From assembly GCA_040387375.1 (NCBI GenBank), contig JAZKDW010000063.1, forward strand, positions 1 through 26,263: a stretch of 26,263 nt of DNA, read 5' to 3'. This DNA comes from JAZKDW01 sp040387375. Lineage in GTDB: Bacteria; Pseudomonadota; Gammaproteobacteria; Burkholderiales; Burkholderiaceae_D. Positions 8,203-16,429 of the stretch are shown here, in pieces. The position numbers and the translations under genes were made by a program. Position 1 is the stretch's first letter; each line of letters begins with the position of its first letter. A model generated the notes under the pieces. The model ran no database searches. It was not told where the DNA came from and worked only from the letters and a program-made list of their open reading frames with translations.

Positions 8203-9392
8203 CAGCGCTTGCCCCGGATATCGAATAGCTGCTGGATCATTTCATTCGACGCGGTGATGATCTGGGACGATGCCTGGTAACCGCGCTGCGTGATGATCAG
8301 TTCGCTGAATTGCTGCGCCAGATCGACATTCGACAACTCGATGCTGCCGCCCTTGACCTTGCCGAAGACGCCGCTTCCCGCGCTGCCCAGTTGCTGTTGC
8401 TGGCCGGAAGAATTGATCAGCATGTTGCCGCCCGCAAGCTCCAGTCCCTGCATGTGATTGAACCAGGCCAGCGCCAGCCGGTCCTGTTTCACGGTCTGCC
8501 CGTTTGAATACGCAAGCACCAGATACCCATCGATATCGAACGTGGCCTTGGTCAGCGAACCGGCCGCAAATCCATCCTGGGTATCGATGTTGAGCGACGA
8601 TGCGGCGCTGGAAAAATTATTGGTTTTAGTGAAATCCAGCTTGACCTCAACCGGATTGGCGCCATTGACCGGGGTGTAGGTAAAGGTGTGGCTATTAAAA
8701 TCGGCCAGCGCCGAGCCGTCACCCTGGTAGCGGATTTCGCCGCTGCTGATGACGTTCTCGCCTTCCTTGACCTCGATCAGCCAGCTGCCGGTGGTAACCG
8801 CCTTGTTGTTTTCAAAATCGATCGTGAGCGTGTGCATGGCGCCAAGGCTGTCATGGAGCACCAGGTCCTTCAGCGTAAAACTGGTGTCATTGCTGGACAG
8901 GGAGGCGCCCAGCTTGACCAGCGATGTCACCTTCGGCGGATTGCTGCGCAAACCGCTGATATTGATATCGCGCAGCGTATCGCGGCCATCCAGCGCGGCC
9001 ACGCGTGCCTGGTTGTCGCGCGACACGAGATAGCCGTCGGCATCAAAAACGAACTGGCCGGCGCGGGTGTAGAAAACCTCGTTGTCCTTACGCAGAACAA
9101 ACAGCCCGTTGCCTTCCAGTCCGACATCCTGGTCATTGCCGGTTGCACGTAATTCCCCCTGCTTGAGGACCATGCTGTTGCTGCCGACGCTGACGCCTGA
9201 ACCCTGCGCATACGAAGAGCCATTGCCGCCGTTGCCGCCCGAATTCTGGTAGCGGTAGAACAGGTCGGTGAACTGCATTTGCGAACTTTTGAAGCCGGGC
9301 GTATTCAGGTTGGCGACGTTGTTGCTGATGTTGTTCAGGCCGCGCGCATAGCCTGTCAGACCAGACAAACCTACATAGATGGAATCGAGCAT
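8202..9392 (-). CDS. flgE: Flagellar hook protein FlgE
   Basis: At 396 aa this is a standard hook protein. The N-terminal rod-like motif is present (MLDSIYVGLSGL, ISNNVANLNTPGFK). There is a central GNGLFVL and FYTRAGQFVFDADGYL block, then the variable hook domains, and a C-terminal ELSNVDLAQQFSELIITQRGYQ with ITASNEMIQQLFDI. The glycine/serine stretch after residue 50 is specific to this protein. FlgE polymerises into the hook under the FlgD cap. AAGGAA precedes the ATG and the gap to flgD is 2 nt. Its presence shows the system builds at least to the hook. Confidence 0.95.
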   Translation of the reverse strand: MLDSIYVGLSGLTGYARGLNNISNNVANLNTPGFKSSQMQFTDLFYRYQNSGGNGGNGSSYAQGSGVSVGSNSMVLKQGELRATGNDQDVGLEGNGLFVLRKDNEVFYTRAGQFVFDADGYLVSRDNQARVAALDGRDTLRDINISGLRSNPPKVTSLVKLGASLSSNDTSFTLKDLVLHDSLGAMHTLTIDFENNKAVTTGSWLIEVKEGENVISSGEIRYQGDGSALADFNSHTFTYTPVNGANPVEVKLDFTKTNNFSSAASSLNIDTQDGFAAGSLTKATFDIDGYLVLAYSNGQTVKQDRLALAWFNHMQGLELAGGNMLINSSGQQQQLGSAGSGVFGKVKGGSIELSNVDLAQQFSELIITQRGYQASSQIITASNEMIQQLFDIRGKR

Positions 9393-9394
9393 GG

Positions 9395-9817
9395 TCAGAT
9401 TCCTTCGCGGACCAGCATGATCTGGCTGAGGCCAATGTCGGTCAGCACCTCGTCACCGACCTTGACCGTCATCACCGGCTGGCCTTCCTTGAAGGTCAGG
9501 GCCGTGACTTGTCCGGTCACCGCGCCCGACTCGGTCAGGACATCGACGGTTTTGCCGAGCAGGCCGATCGACTGTGACGACGACTGGATGGTCAGCAGGG
9601 TGTCGATGCGCTCATTGAGCTGGCGCGACTGTTCGAGCGAGGAGAATTGCGCCATCTGCGCCAGGAACTGCTGGTTGTCCAGCGGCTTGAGCGGATCCTG
9701 GTAATTCAGCTGGGTCAGCAAGATTTTCAGGAAATCCTCTTGCCCTATCGCCGACGATTGTGACGCGCCGCTCTGCGTTTGTGCCGCGCCGCCGGCACCG
9801 ATTGTTGCTATCGCCAT
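9395..9817 (-). CDS. flgD: Hook-capping protein FlgD, short form
   Basis: The 140-aa product keeps the conserved FlgD N-terminal domain: QEDFLKILLTQLNYQDPLKPLDNQQFLAQMAQFSSLEQSRQLN. A short region follows (GLLGKTVDVLTESGAVTGQV) and ends near residue 140. Enterobacterial FlgD has about 230 aa with added Ig/Tudor-type domains, which are absent here. Short FlgD proteins of this kind are known in Firmicutes. FlgD scaffolds hook assembly. AAGGAG precedes the ATG. It lies 15 nt after fliK and 2 nt before flgE. Confidence 0.93.
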   Translation of the reverse strand: MAIATIGAGGAAQTQSGASQSSAIGQEDFLKILLTQLNYQDPLKPLDNQQFLAQMAQFSSLEQSRQLNERIDTLLTIQSSSQSIGLLGKTVDVLTESGAVTGQVTALTFKEGQPVMTVKVGDEVLTDIGLSQIMLVREGI

Positions 9818-9832
9818 GCTGTTCTCCTTAGC

Positions 9833-10480
9833 TTAGTCTTGCTGTTGATCGAGATGGGTGGCTTGCGCCACCTGCTTGCCATTCAAGGTAAATTGCGCCA
9901 GCCGCAGACCGAGCTGCGCAAACCGGGACCGCAGTTCGCGCAGCAGCTTCAAGCCGTCGGTCTCCTGATGACGCGCGTCGCGCAGCCATACCTGCAGACC
10001 GTTTTCGGTGGCGCGGACATGCGCGTGTTGCGCCTGCCAGGTAACCGCCGGCAATCGCCGTCCGAGCTGCGGCAACACGCTGTCGTGATCGCTGCCTGCC
10101 ATGAGAGGGCGTTGCGCCGGCTGCGGACTTGAAGCGTTGCCCGCGTTCGCCGCGCTCGCTCTGGCGGCGCCGGTGTTGGCGGTTGCCGTTACGACGTTGC
10201 TGCCGGGCGCCGACGCCGCCCGTGCTGCATCGGATGTGGCATGAAACTGCTTGTCCCCACCTGCGGCTGCGGGCGCCGGCCGGGATCGCGTCTGCGCCTC
10301 GCCGCCAGTGCCGGCCTGCGCCGCGGGCCGCTGTTGTTGACCACCCGGCTGATAACGCAAACGCTGCTGCCACTGTGCGGACTCCAGCTGCTCGAGCCAG
10401 GCGGAATGATTCGCCACACCCGGCCCGGCGCCGGCTGCCGGCGCGGCCGCATCCTTCTTGAAGACGGTAATTGCAGACAT
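9833..10480 (-). CDS. fliK: Short FliK-like hook-length control protein
   Basis: The position between fliJ and flgD is the usual place of fliK. The 215-aa product is rich in Ala, Gln and Pro, with a low-complexity centre (about residues 40-125) that is probably disordered, as in FliK rulers. The C-terminus (about residues 150-208) has alternating hydrophobics (GLQVWLRD, then LKLLRELRSRFAQLGLRLAQFTLNG) that resemble a reduced hook-length control domain, LxxLxxxLxxxGxxxxxxxxNG. Salmonella FliK is 405 aa, so this is short, close to the size of injectisome SctP proteins. If it is a ruler the hook may be short. The call rests mostly on position. Confidence 0.62.
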   Translation of the reverse strand: MSAITVFKKDAAAPAAGAGPGVANHSAWLEQLESAQWQQRLRYQPGGQQQRPAAQAGTGGEAQTRSRPAPAAAGGDKQFHATSDAARAASAPGSNVVTATANTGAARASAANAGNASSPQPAQRPLMAGSDHDSVLPQLGRRLPAVTWQAQHAHVRATENGLQVWLRDARHQETDGLKLLRELRSRFAQLGLRLAQFTLNGKQVAQATHLDQQQD

Positions 10481-10494
10481 GGATGTTCAGCTCC

Positions 10495-10944
10495 TCAATG
10501 TGCCGCGGCCAGTTTTGCCAGCCACAGCGCGTCGGCTTCCAGACTGTCCCGTCGCGCTTGTTCGGCAAGGAAGGCCTGTTGTTTTAGCTCCCGATGATTT
10601 TTAATGCTGCGCTGCACCTGCTGCTTGCTTCTCAACTGCAGGAACACCTGATCGATCAGCGCCTGCGCCCGCGCGATCTCCTGCTGCTTGAGATCGGTTT
10701 GCCGGCGGCGGTCGCCCAGATAGGTTTCGACAATCGCCTTGTGGTCGCGCCTGATGATCGTGTGCTGGCGGCAGATACCCTGTATTTCCTGTTCCGCTGC
10801 GCGTACTGCGTCCTGCAGTGACTGCAGCTCGGCCATGCGCGCATGCATTGCCTGGTTCAGGGTTGCCATCTCCCCTTTCAGCGCATCGATTTCCCATTCG
10901 TTGCGCTTGATGACCGCATCCAGCGGATAGTGAAAATTTGTCAT
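10495..10944 (-). CDS. fliJ: Flagellar export chaperone/ATPase stalk FliJ
   Basis: At 149 aa the size matches FliJ (147 aa in Salmonella). The protein is an almost continuous charged coiled coil: YPLDAVIKRNEWEIDALKGEM at the start, many Gln/Arg/Glu heptads and EQARRDSLEADALWLAKL at the end. FliJ inserts into the FliI hexamer and contacts FlhA. The start at 10944 was chosen over an upstream in-frame codon at 11028 because an AAGGTAAGG Shine-Dalgarno lies just before it and the gap to fliI is then 5 nt. Sequence conservation in FliJ is low, so the call uses coiled-coil character plus position. Confidence 0.82.
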   Translation of the reverse strand: MTNFHYPLDAVIKRNEWEIDALKGEMATLNQAMHARMAELQSLQDAVRAAEQEIQGICRQHTIIRRDHKAIVETYLGDRRRQTDLKQQEIARAQALIDQVFLQLRSKQQVQRSIKNHRELKQQAFLAEQARRDSLEADALWLAKLAAAH

Positions 10945-10949
10945 TGCCC

Positions 10950-12266
10950 TTACCTTCCGCCGGTCAGCAGCGAGCGCAGCTGCGAGAGGCTTTCCGCCCG
11001 GGTTACACACTGGTCCATTTCCTGGCACAGGAACTTGTTGAGCGCCGGCATCAGCCTGATTGCGGTATCCAGTTCCGCGTTCGCGCCTGAGCGGTAGGCG
11101 CCGAGTTCGATCATGTCCTTGCTCTTGTGATAGAGGCTGGCCAGCGTCAGCGCCTGCTGCGCCAGTTGCCGCTCTTCCCTGCTGACCAGATCCGTCATCA
11201 GGCGGCTGGTGCTGGCCAGCACATCGATCGCCGGATAATGTCCGTGGTGCGCAAGCTCGCGCGCCAGCACGATATGGCCGTCGAGGATGGAGCGCACGCT
11301 GTCCGCCACCGGATCGTTCATGTCGTCGCCCTCGACCAGGACGGTATACAGCGCGCTGATCGAGCCGCCGGAATCCGAGGTGCCGCAGCGTTCCAGCAAT
11401 TTCGGCAGCAACGCAAACACCGAGGGTGTATAACCGCGCGCGGTTGGCGGCTCGCCGATCGCCAGTCCGATTTCGCGGTGCGCCATCGCAAAGCGGGTAA
11501 TCGAATCCATGATCAGCATCACGTCGCGGCCCTGGTCGCGAAAGAATTCCGCGATGGCGGTGGCTGCGTAAGCCGCCCGCGAGCGCACCAGCGCCGGCTG
11601 GTCGGACGTGGCGACCACAACCACCGAACGCGCCAGCCCTTCCTGCCCCAGATTCTTGTCGATGAAATCCAGCACCTCGCGGCCACGTTCGCCGATCAGC
11701 GCGATCACATTGATATCGGCCTGCATGTTGCGGGCCACCATGCCGAGCAAGGTGCTTTTGCCGACGCCGCTGCCGGCGAAGATGCCTACCCGCTGTCCGC
11801 GGCCCAGCGTCAGCAGCGCGTCGATCGGCCGCACGCCGGTCTCGAGCACCTGCCGTATGCGGGGCCGGGTCAGCGGATTAAGCGGCTCGGCTTTCACCGG
11901 ATAATGTGCCCGCAGCGCGGCCATCGGCTTGCCGTCGAGCGGCCGGCCGAACGCATCGATCACGCGCCCCAGCAATTCTTCGCCGATCGGAATCTGCACC
12001 GGCCGCCCGCTGGCGATCACTTCACTGCCCAGGCTGATGCCACGCAACTCGCCATATGGCATCAGCAGCACCTTGCCGTTTTTCAGCCCGACCACTTCCG
12101 CCATGATCGGCACCGCCTGTCCGCGCGCATGGATTTCACACACTTCGCCGAGGAACACCTCGGGCCCGTCGGATTCCACCACGAGGCCGAAAAACTGCGA
12201 TACACGCCCGGTGCGGCGCACCAGTTCGGTATTGCGGACAGCGGACAGGTAACGGTCATAGGTCAT
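10950..12266 (-). CDS. fliI: Flagellum-specific ATPase FliI
   Basis: The 438-aa protein is a full-length FliI. It has an F1-beta-like N-terminal domain, Walker A GSGVGKST (about residues 165-172), the GERGREV motif (about 192-198), Walker B VMLIMDS with D254, and the PSVFALLPKLLERCG and GSISALYTVLVEGDD signatures of the FliI/SctN group. It energises unfolding and delivery of substrates at the export gate, held by FliH and FliJ. All catalytic motifs are intact, so export is probably functional. It starts 6 nt after fliH. Confidence 0.97.
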   Translation of the reverse strand: MTYDRYLSAVRNTELVRRTGRVSQFFGLVVESDGPEVFLGEVCEIHARGQAVPIMAEVVGLKNGKVLLMPYGELRGISLGSEVIASGRPVQIPIGEELLGRVIDAFGRPLDGKPMAALRAHYPVKAEPLNPLTRPRIRQVLETGVRPIDALLTLGRGQRVGIFAGSGVGKSTLLGMVARNMQADINVIALIGERGREVLDFIDKNLGQEGLARSVVVVATSDQPALVRSRAAYAATAIAEFFRDQGRDVMLIMDSITRFAMAHREIGLAIGEPPTARGYTPSVFALLPKLLERCGTSDSGGSISALYTVLVEGDDMNDPVADSVRSILDGHIVLARELAHHGHYPAIDVLASTSRLMTDLVSREERQLAQQALTLASLYHKSKDMIELGAYRSGANAELDTAIRLMPALNKFLCQEMDQCVTRAESLSQLRSLLTGGR

Positions 12267-12272
12267 TGCTGA

Positions 12273-12947
12273 TTACTCCGGCAGCATGCGTCTGGCGCCG
12301 AGCAGCGTGTCGCGCAATTTCTGCATCTGCGTCTCCAGCCGGCCATCGAGCGTGCCGCCCGACGTCTCGATCAGGCAACCGCCCAGCAGCACGCGCTCGT
12401 CGGACAGGAGTTCATGTCCGAAGGCGTTGCCATCGCCCTCCTTCGTCAGCAGCTGATAATCCTGAGGTGATACATGCAGCAGCATTTTTTCCTGGTCCCT
12501 GACGCGTGACATGACTGCGCGCACCACGGCCTCTACCCCGGCACGCTCCTGCAACACATCGCCGACCACCTTGCATGCCGCTTCGAACACGATGCCGACG
12601 ACCACATCTTCGAGGCCGGCAATCTGGCCCTCGAATTCGCGCCGGAATGAATCGATCAGGTTTTGCAGCGCCTCCAGCTGCTGCCGATACTGCGCAGATG
12701 CCTGTTGTTCACCTTGCAGCAAACCCTCCGCCTGGGCGGCTTCGCGTACCTGACGGCACTCGGCGGCCAGCTCTTCCCGCATAACCTGTTCACGTTCCAG
12801 CATCTGCTTTTCGCGCGCCTGCAGCAATGCCAGCGCATTGTCGGCCGGCTGCTTGCGCGGCTCAGGCTGCGCCGGCACAGGCTGGCTCTGCAACGCCAGG
12901 GTCACGGCGTCGCCGGATATCCGGGCGGAGCGGATTACCGTAACCAT
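12273..12947 (-). CDS. fliH: Flagellar assembly protein FliH
   Basis: The 224-aa product has a basic N-terminus, a Gln/Glu-rich coiled coil (about residues 40-105) and a C-terminal FliH/SctL domain (GIVFEAACKVVGDVLQ, VVRAVMSRVRDQEKMLLHVSPQDYQLL, GGCLIETSGGTLDGRLETQMQKL). FliH regulates FliI and links it to FliN. ATG at 12947 is preferred over a GTG at 12953 because AAGGAG sits 7 nt upstream of it. The gene overlaps the end of the FliG-like gene by 13 nt. Confidence 0.92.
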   Translation of the reverse strand: MVTVIRSARISGDAVTLALQSQPVPAQPEPRKQPADNALALLQAREKQMLEREQVMREELAAECRQVREAAQAEGLLQGEQQASAQYRQQLEALQNLIDSFRREFEGQIAGLEDVVVGIVFEAACKVVGDVLQERAGVEAVVRAVMSRVRDQEKMLLHVSPQDYQLLTKEGDGNAFGHELLSDERVLLGGCLIETSGGTLDGRLETQMQKLRDTLLGARRMLPE

Positions 12948-13507
12948 TGCCACACTCCTTGCCAGAACGGCGGGGATTTTTTATTCATCGCTTTGCAGTC
13001 GCCTGCAGTTTCTTCCGCGCCGGCGAAACCCTGCTGGCGCAAAAGCGCAAGCCGCTCCGCCAGCAGCTGGATCAGTTCGGTGCGCACGCGGGGAGCAAGC
13101 GTAGGCGCCGACTGCAAAACCCGCGCAAGTCGCTGCCGCATCTCGACGCCGTATGCGGCCAGCAAACGCGGCCGCCATGGCCACGGATAAACCGCCAGCA
13201 CCGCGGCGGCAACATGATCCGGTTCGGCGCTTAACAAGGCCGTAATTTCCGGCACGCTGGCAGCGCGCATCAGGGCGAGCGCATCGGCAACGCCAGCCAG
13301 TTCCTCATCCGCATTGGCTACGTTGGGCCGTGCTTCAATTTCATCCGGCACGCAATGTTCGGCCTGGATGCCGAGCTCCCGCAGTTCACGCAACAAGTCG
13401 CCAAGCCGCGCCTGCTCCTGCGTGTCCAGACGCTGTAGCATCCAGTCGCGGTCAGCGCTGCTCAAGCCATGCAGTCTGAGCGCGGCCTTGCGATAACCTT
13501 CGGTCAT
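12935..13507 (-). CDS. fliG: Truncated, divergent FliG-like protein without torque domain
   Basis: It lies between fliF and fliH, the place of fliG, but has only 190 aa compared with about 330. Residues 5-47 (YRKAALRLHGLSSADRD, RLGDLLRELRELGI) resemble the FliG N-terminal helices that bind FliF. Residues 80-150 (PEITALLSAEPDHVAAAVLAVYP, RQRLARVLQSAPTLAPRVRTELIQLL) resemble the middle armadillo domain (LIRDEHPQxIAxIL). The EHPQR motif that contacts FliM is replaced by EPDHV (95-99). The C-terminal domain with the charged stator-facing helix is absent. The tail KKSPPFWQGVWQWLR is aromatic and unlike FliG. The start overlaps the fliF stop (ATGA), so the gene is complete as built. A SctK-like adaptor is an alternative. 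The reading frame shows no frameshift. Confidence 0.68.
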   Translation of the reverse strand: MTEGYRKAALRLHGLSSADRDWMLQRLDTQEQARLGDLLRELRELGIQAEHCVPDEIEARPNVANADEELAGVADALALMRAASVPEITALLSAEPDHVAAAVLAVYPWPWRPRLLAAYGVEMRQRLARVLQSAPTLAPRVRTELIQLLAERLALLRQQGFAGAEETAGDCKAMNKKSPPFWQGVWQWLR

Positions 13508-15009
13508 CGGTCGGCCCCGATCTTCAGAGAGGGCGTTTCGCCACTGATCCACTGGCGCACATGCGTCAGCGCTTCCTCGCGTTCCGCATCGCTCAGTTGC
13601 GGCACGGGCGCGTCCGGCGCCGGTCCGTTCTGGCGTGCCCGAAACAGCCACAAAAGCAGGCCCAGCATGCCGATCGCCGCCAGTACCGCCAACAGCACTT
13701 GCGCGATGCCGTCGTTGCGCCTCGCCGGCACCGCGCTGCCGCGCACCGGTGGCACCTCGGCAGGCACGGCGGCCGGCAACACTGGCTGTGCTTTTGCCGT
13801 GAACTGTTCGATCGAATAAATCGCGATCGAATCGCCGCGCTGCGCATCGATCCCGGCTGCCATCGACACCACCTCCCGAATTTTTTCCAGGCGGTCGGCC
13901 GGAATATTATTCGGCAGGAAAATGCCGACGCTCAGGCGCTGGATGCTGCCCGGCGTCGATACGCTTTGCTCGACCTGGCGGCCATTCTGGTATTCGATTT
14001 CAACGGTGCCGCCGGTACGGGCGCGCGCGGCTGGCTTTTTCACCACCGGCACACCGTCTTCTTCCGCCGTCAGAGCGGCCGCCGGCGTATCGTTATCGCG
14101 CGCGGCGGATGAGCCCTGTTGCGCCTGGCGGCGCCGCACCACCGAACCCATGCTTTCGCCATCCTGGGTGGAAAGCGGTATCACTTCTTCACGGGTGATC
14201 TTGACATGGTCCTGCGTCAGCGCGGCGTCGATGCTGACGATGGCCTGGCCGGGACCGACTGCCTTGTCCAGCATGTCGGCCACCTTGCGCGTCAGGTAGT
14301 TCTCGATTTTCTTTTTCGCGTCGAGCCGGCCGTTCGACTGCTCCGCTTCGCCGTCCACCGCCAGCGTGCGGGTCAAAGCCACGCCGCGCTGGTCGAGGAT
14401 GGTCACCGCTGACGCATCGATCTCCGGCACCGATGCGGCGACCAGGCGCTGGATGCCGGTGACCTGTTCCGCACTCAGCTGGCTGTCGCCTTTCATGACC
14501 AGGCTGATCGAGGCCTTCGGTTTCACATTGTTCTTCTTGAACAAACCCGACTCCGGCATGACCAGGTGCACACGCGCGAATTTTATCTCCTCGAAATCCA
14601 TGATGGTCCGGGCAAGTTCACCCTGCAGCGCACGCTGATAGTTGATTTTCTGCGCAAATTCCGTGGTACCGAAATCGGTGCTGTTGAATATCTCGAACCC
14701 CACCGTGCCGCGCAGGTTCACGCCTTTGCCCATCAGCTTCAGGCGCGTCTTGTAGACCGCGTCCTTGTCGACCAGGATCGATTTTCCGCCCTCCTCGATG
14801 CGGTAGGCGACCTTCAGTTTTTCCAGTTCGCTGACCATCGCGCCGGCATCCTGCGGATCCAGATCGGAAAACAGGACCTGGTAATTGTCGCGGCTGGTCC
14901 ACGCGACCAGCCACCCGAAAAGCAGGACGATCACGAGCACCGCCACGATGAAACTCACACGAATGCCATTGCCGGAGGTGCTCCAGCGCTGTCGGATATT
15001 GTCAAACAC
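13504..15009 (-). CDS. fliF: MS-ring protein FliF
   Basis: At 501 aa FliF is somewhat short (about 550 is usual). It shows a first transmembrane helix (about residues 18-40), ring-building motifs (YQVLFSDLDPQDAGAMVSEL, GTVGFEIFNSTDFGTTEFAQ, LARTIMDFEEIKFARVHLVMP, KPKASISLVM) and a second transmembrane helix (about 434-456). A 45-residue cytoplasmic tail follows. The tail contains ALTHVRQWISGE, similar to the IRQWMSND end of Salmonella FliF that binds FliG, so partner binding may survive. The start is GTG, supported by AAGGA 6 nt upstream. It begins 9 nt after fliE. Confidence 0.96.
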   Translation of the reverse strand: MFDNIRQRWSTSGNGIRVSFIVAVLVIVLLFGWLVAWTSRDNYQVLFSDLDPQDAGAMVSELEKLKVAYRIEEGGKSILVDKDAVYKTRLKLMGKGVNLRGTVGFEIFNSTDFGTTEFAQKINYQRALQGELARTIMDFEEIKFARVHLVMPESGLFKKNNVKPKASISLVMKGDSQLSAEQVTGIQRLVAASVPEIDASAVTILDQRGVALTRTLAVDGEAEQSNGRLDAKKKIENYLTRKVADMLDKAVGPGQAIVSIDAALTQDHVKITREEVIPLSTQDGESMGSVVRRRQAQQGSSAARDNDTPAAALTAEEDGVPVVKKPAARARTGGTVEIEYQNGRQVEQSVSTPGSIQRLSVGIFLPNNIPADRLEKIREVVSMAAGIDAQRGDSIAIYSIEQFTAKAQPVLPAAVPAEVPPVRGSAVPARRNDGIAQVLLAVLAAIGMLGLLLWLFRARQNGPAPDAPVPQLSDAEREEALTHVRQWISGETPSLKIGADR

Positions 15010-15018
15010 GGGATGTCC

Positions 15019-15321
15019 TTAAATTTGCATCCGCAACACTTCTTGATAGGCTTCCATCAAGCGGTTGCGTACTTGTAGCGCGAACTGGAACGACAGCTTG
15101 GCGTCCTCCATCGCGATCATTACCTGGTGCAGGTTGTCGACCTCGCCTGCGGCCAGTGCCCGCAGATGTGTATCCGACTGCACCAGCTTGTCATTGACGC
15201 TGCTCAGTCCCTGCTCAAGCATCGTCGCGAAGCTGCCGGACGGCCCGGCGGCCAGCTCGGGGCTGAGCGGCTGCGCGGGCGCAAGGAAGTCGAGAGGGCC
15301 GACCGGATCGACCGGGTTCAT
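15019..15321 (-). CDS. fliE: Rod/MS-ring adaptor FliE
   Basis: The 100-aa protein has the FliE family core in its C-terminal half: FATMLEQGLSSVNDKLVQSD, DNLHQVMIAMEDAKLSFQFALQVRNRLMEAYQEVLRMQI. The last 20 residues, LMEAYQEVLRMQI, are the family hallmark. FliE connects the MS ring and export gate to the proximal rod. Its ATG overlaps the flgC stop by 4 nt. The flgB-flgC-fliE order is common to Firmicutes and many proteobacteria. Confidence 0.94.
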   Translation of the reverse strand: MNPVDPVGPLDFLAPAQPLSPELAAGPSGSFATMLEQGLSSVNDKLVQSDTHLRALAAGEVDNLHQVMIAMEDAKLSFQFALQVRNRLMEAYQEVLRMQI

Positions 15322-15761
15322 CCGTTGCCACCGATTTCCAGCGCCTTGAGCGCCATGGATTTGGCGGCATTCATTGCCACCACGTTCGCCTCGTAGGCCC
15401 GCATCGTGCTGATCAGGTTGACCATTTCACCGACCGGATTGATGCCGGGATAAGAGACAAAACCCTTTGCATCGGCATCCGGATGCGCGGGTTCATACAC
15501 CAGGCGCGGCGCCACATCGAGCTGGCGGATTTCGTTGACCTGCACGCCGGGCGCGCTATTGGCAGCGCCGAATGCATCGAGCGCGGCGGAAAACGTGTCC
15601 CCGGTTTTCGGGCCGGACATCACGCGCAGGGGCTTGAACGTGCTGCCGTTCGCCGCCCTTGTGCTGTTGACGTTGGCCAGGTTGACTGCGCTAACATCCA
15701 GGCGCGCGCGTTCGACCGTCATGCCGGAAGAACTGATCTCGAATATGGACAGGTAACTCAT
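15318..15761 (-). CDS. flgC: Proximal rod protein FlgC
   Basis: The 147-aa product has the rod-protein N-terminus (IFEISSSGMTVERARLDVSAVNLANVNSTRA), a VYEPAHPDADAKGFVSYPGINPVGEM block typical of FlgC, and the C-terminal ISTMRAYEANVVAMNAAKSMALKALEIG. It builds the proximal rod with FlgB and FlgF. It begins at a TAATG overlap with flgB. Confidence 0.95.
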   Translation of the reverse strand: MSYLSIFEISSSGMTVERARLDVSAVNLANVNSTRAANGSTFKPLRVMSGPKTGDTFSAALDAFGAANSAPGVQVNEIRQLDVAPRLVYEPAHPDADAKGFVSYPGINPVGEMVNLISTMRAYEANVVAMNAAKSMALKALEIGGNG

Positions 15762-16147
15762 TAACGTTTCCCTTCATTGATTGCGGCACTGATGATCGAC
15801 ATCTGCTTGTTGAGGCCCCGCAGCAGGGTCTGGTAATGGAGCACGTTCTGGCTGAGCTTCACCACTTCCATGTCCAGCATCACATTGCTGGCGCCCTGCC
15901 CGGCGGCGCTCTGGTCTTGCTCGATGAAACTCTTGACGCCCTGCAGGCTGCGGCTGACCTCGGCGTCGGTGCCGCCCAGCACACGGCGGAATGCGCCGAG
16001 CTGTTCCTCGAAATTGACCCGCGCCGGCATGAAACCCGGCGTGTTGGCGTTGGCGATATTGTTGGCGAACGCCTGATGGCGCAGGCTGGCGGCATCCAGC
16101 GCCAGTTTCACCGCGTCGGTTGTTGCGCCGGCTATTTCGGCAATCAT
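15761..16147 (-). CDS. flgB: Proximal rod protein FlgB
   Basis: The 128-aa product is FlgB by its N-terminal RHQAFANNIANANTPGFMPARVNFEEQL and C-terminal MLDMEVVKLSQNVLHYQTLLRGLNKQMSIISAAI. FlgB is the first rod subunit next to FliE. Its start overlaps the upstream flgJ-like stop (ATGA), and its stop overlaps the flgC start by one base. Confidence 0.95.
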   Translation of the reverse strand: MIAEIAGATTDAVKLALDAASLRHQAFANNIANANTPGFMPARVNFEEQLGAFRRVLGGTDAEVSRSLQGVKSFIEQDQSAAGQGASNVMLDMEVVKLSQNVLHYQTLLRGLNKQMSIISAAINEGKR

Positions 16148-16422
16148 GTTTTTTCCTTTCCCTGCGCGGCTTCACTGCCGCTGTTGATCACCATCGCCCC
16201 GAAGACACTTTGCTGCCGTGCCGCTTCCTGGGCAAAAACGTCGCTCACCATCGAACCCACCAGCGCGTGATCAGCCTTGCTGGCGCCGGCGACGCCGGAC
16301 GACCATTGTGTGGTTTGCAATAACAAGCGATAGAACATCGCATCGAACTGCGCGGCGATATCGCTGGTTTGTCCGGTATCCGCTACCGGCGGCGGCAAAA
16401 CGCCGACTCGTGTGATTTCCAT
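16144..16422 (-). CDS. flgJ: Rod-cap FlgJ-like protein, no muramidase domain
   Basis: At 92 aa this equals only the N-terminal rod-cap domain of FlgJ (the full-length protein is about 310 aa). The segment IAAQFDAMFYRLLLQTTQ (about residues 22-39) and the later VGSMVSDVFAQEAARQQSVFGAMVI match the FlgJ-N pattern (xAxQxExxFxxMxLKxM, and YxxMxDQxxAxxMAxxxGxGLAxMM). There is no peptidoglycan hydrolase domain and no signal peptide. The system must rely on a separate enzyme to pass the cell wall. It lies between flgI and flgB, the expected place for a rod cap. Confidence 0.72.
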   Translation of the reverse strand: MEITRVGVLPPPVADTGQTSDIAAQFDAMFYRLLLQTTQWSSGVAGASKADHALVGSMVSDVFAQEAARQQSVFGAMVINSGSEAAQGKEKT

Positions 16423-16429
16423 GGCTCGC

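Noticed and set aside
12935..13507. A frameshift as the cause of the short FliG-like protein
   Set aside because: The stop at 12935 falls right after the fliH start, and the bases beyond encode FliH in another frame. There is no room for a FliG C-terminal domain.
13508..13651. N-terminal extension of the FliG-like frame to 13651
   Set aside because: The extension lies wholly within fliF in another frame. The ATG at 13507 overlaps the fliF stop, as at other junctions in the operon.
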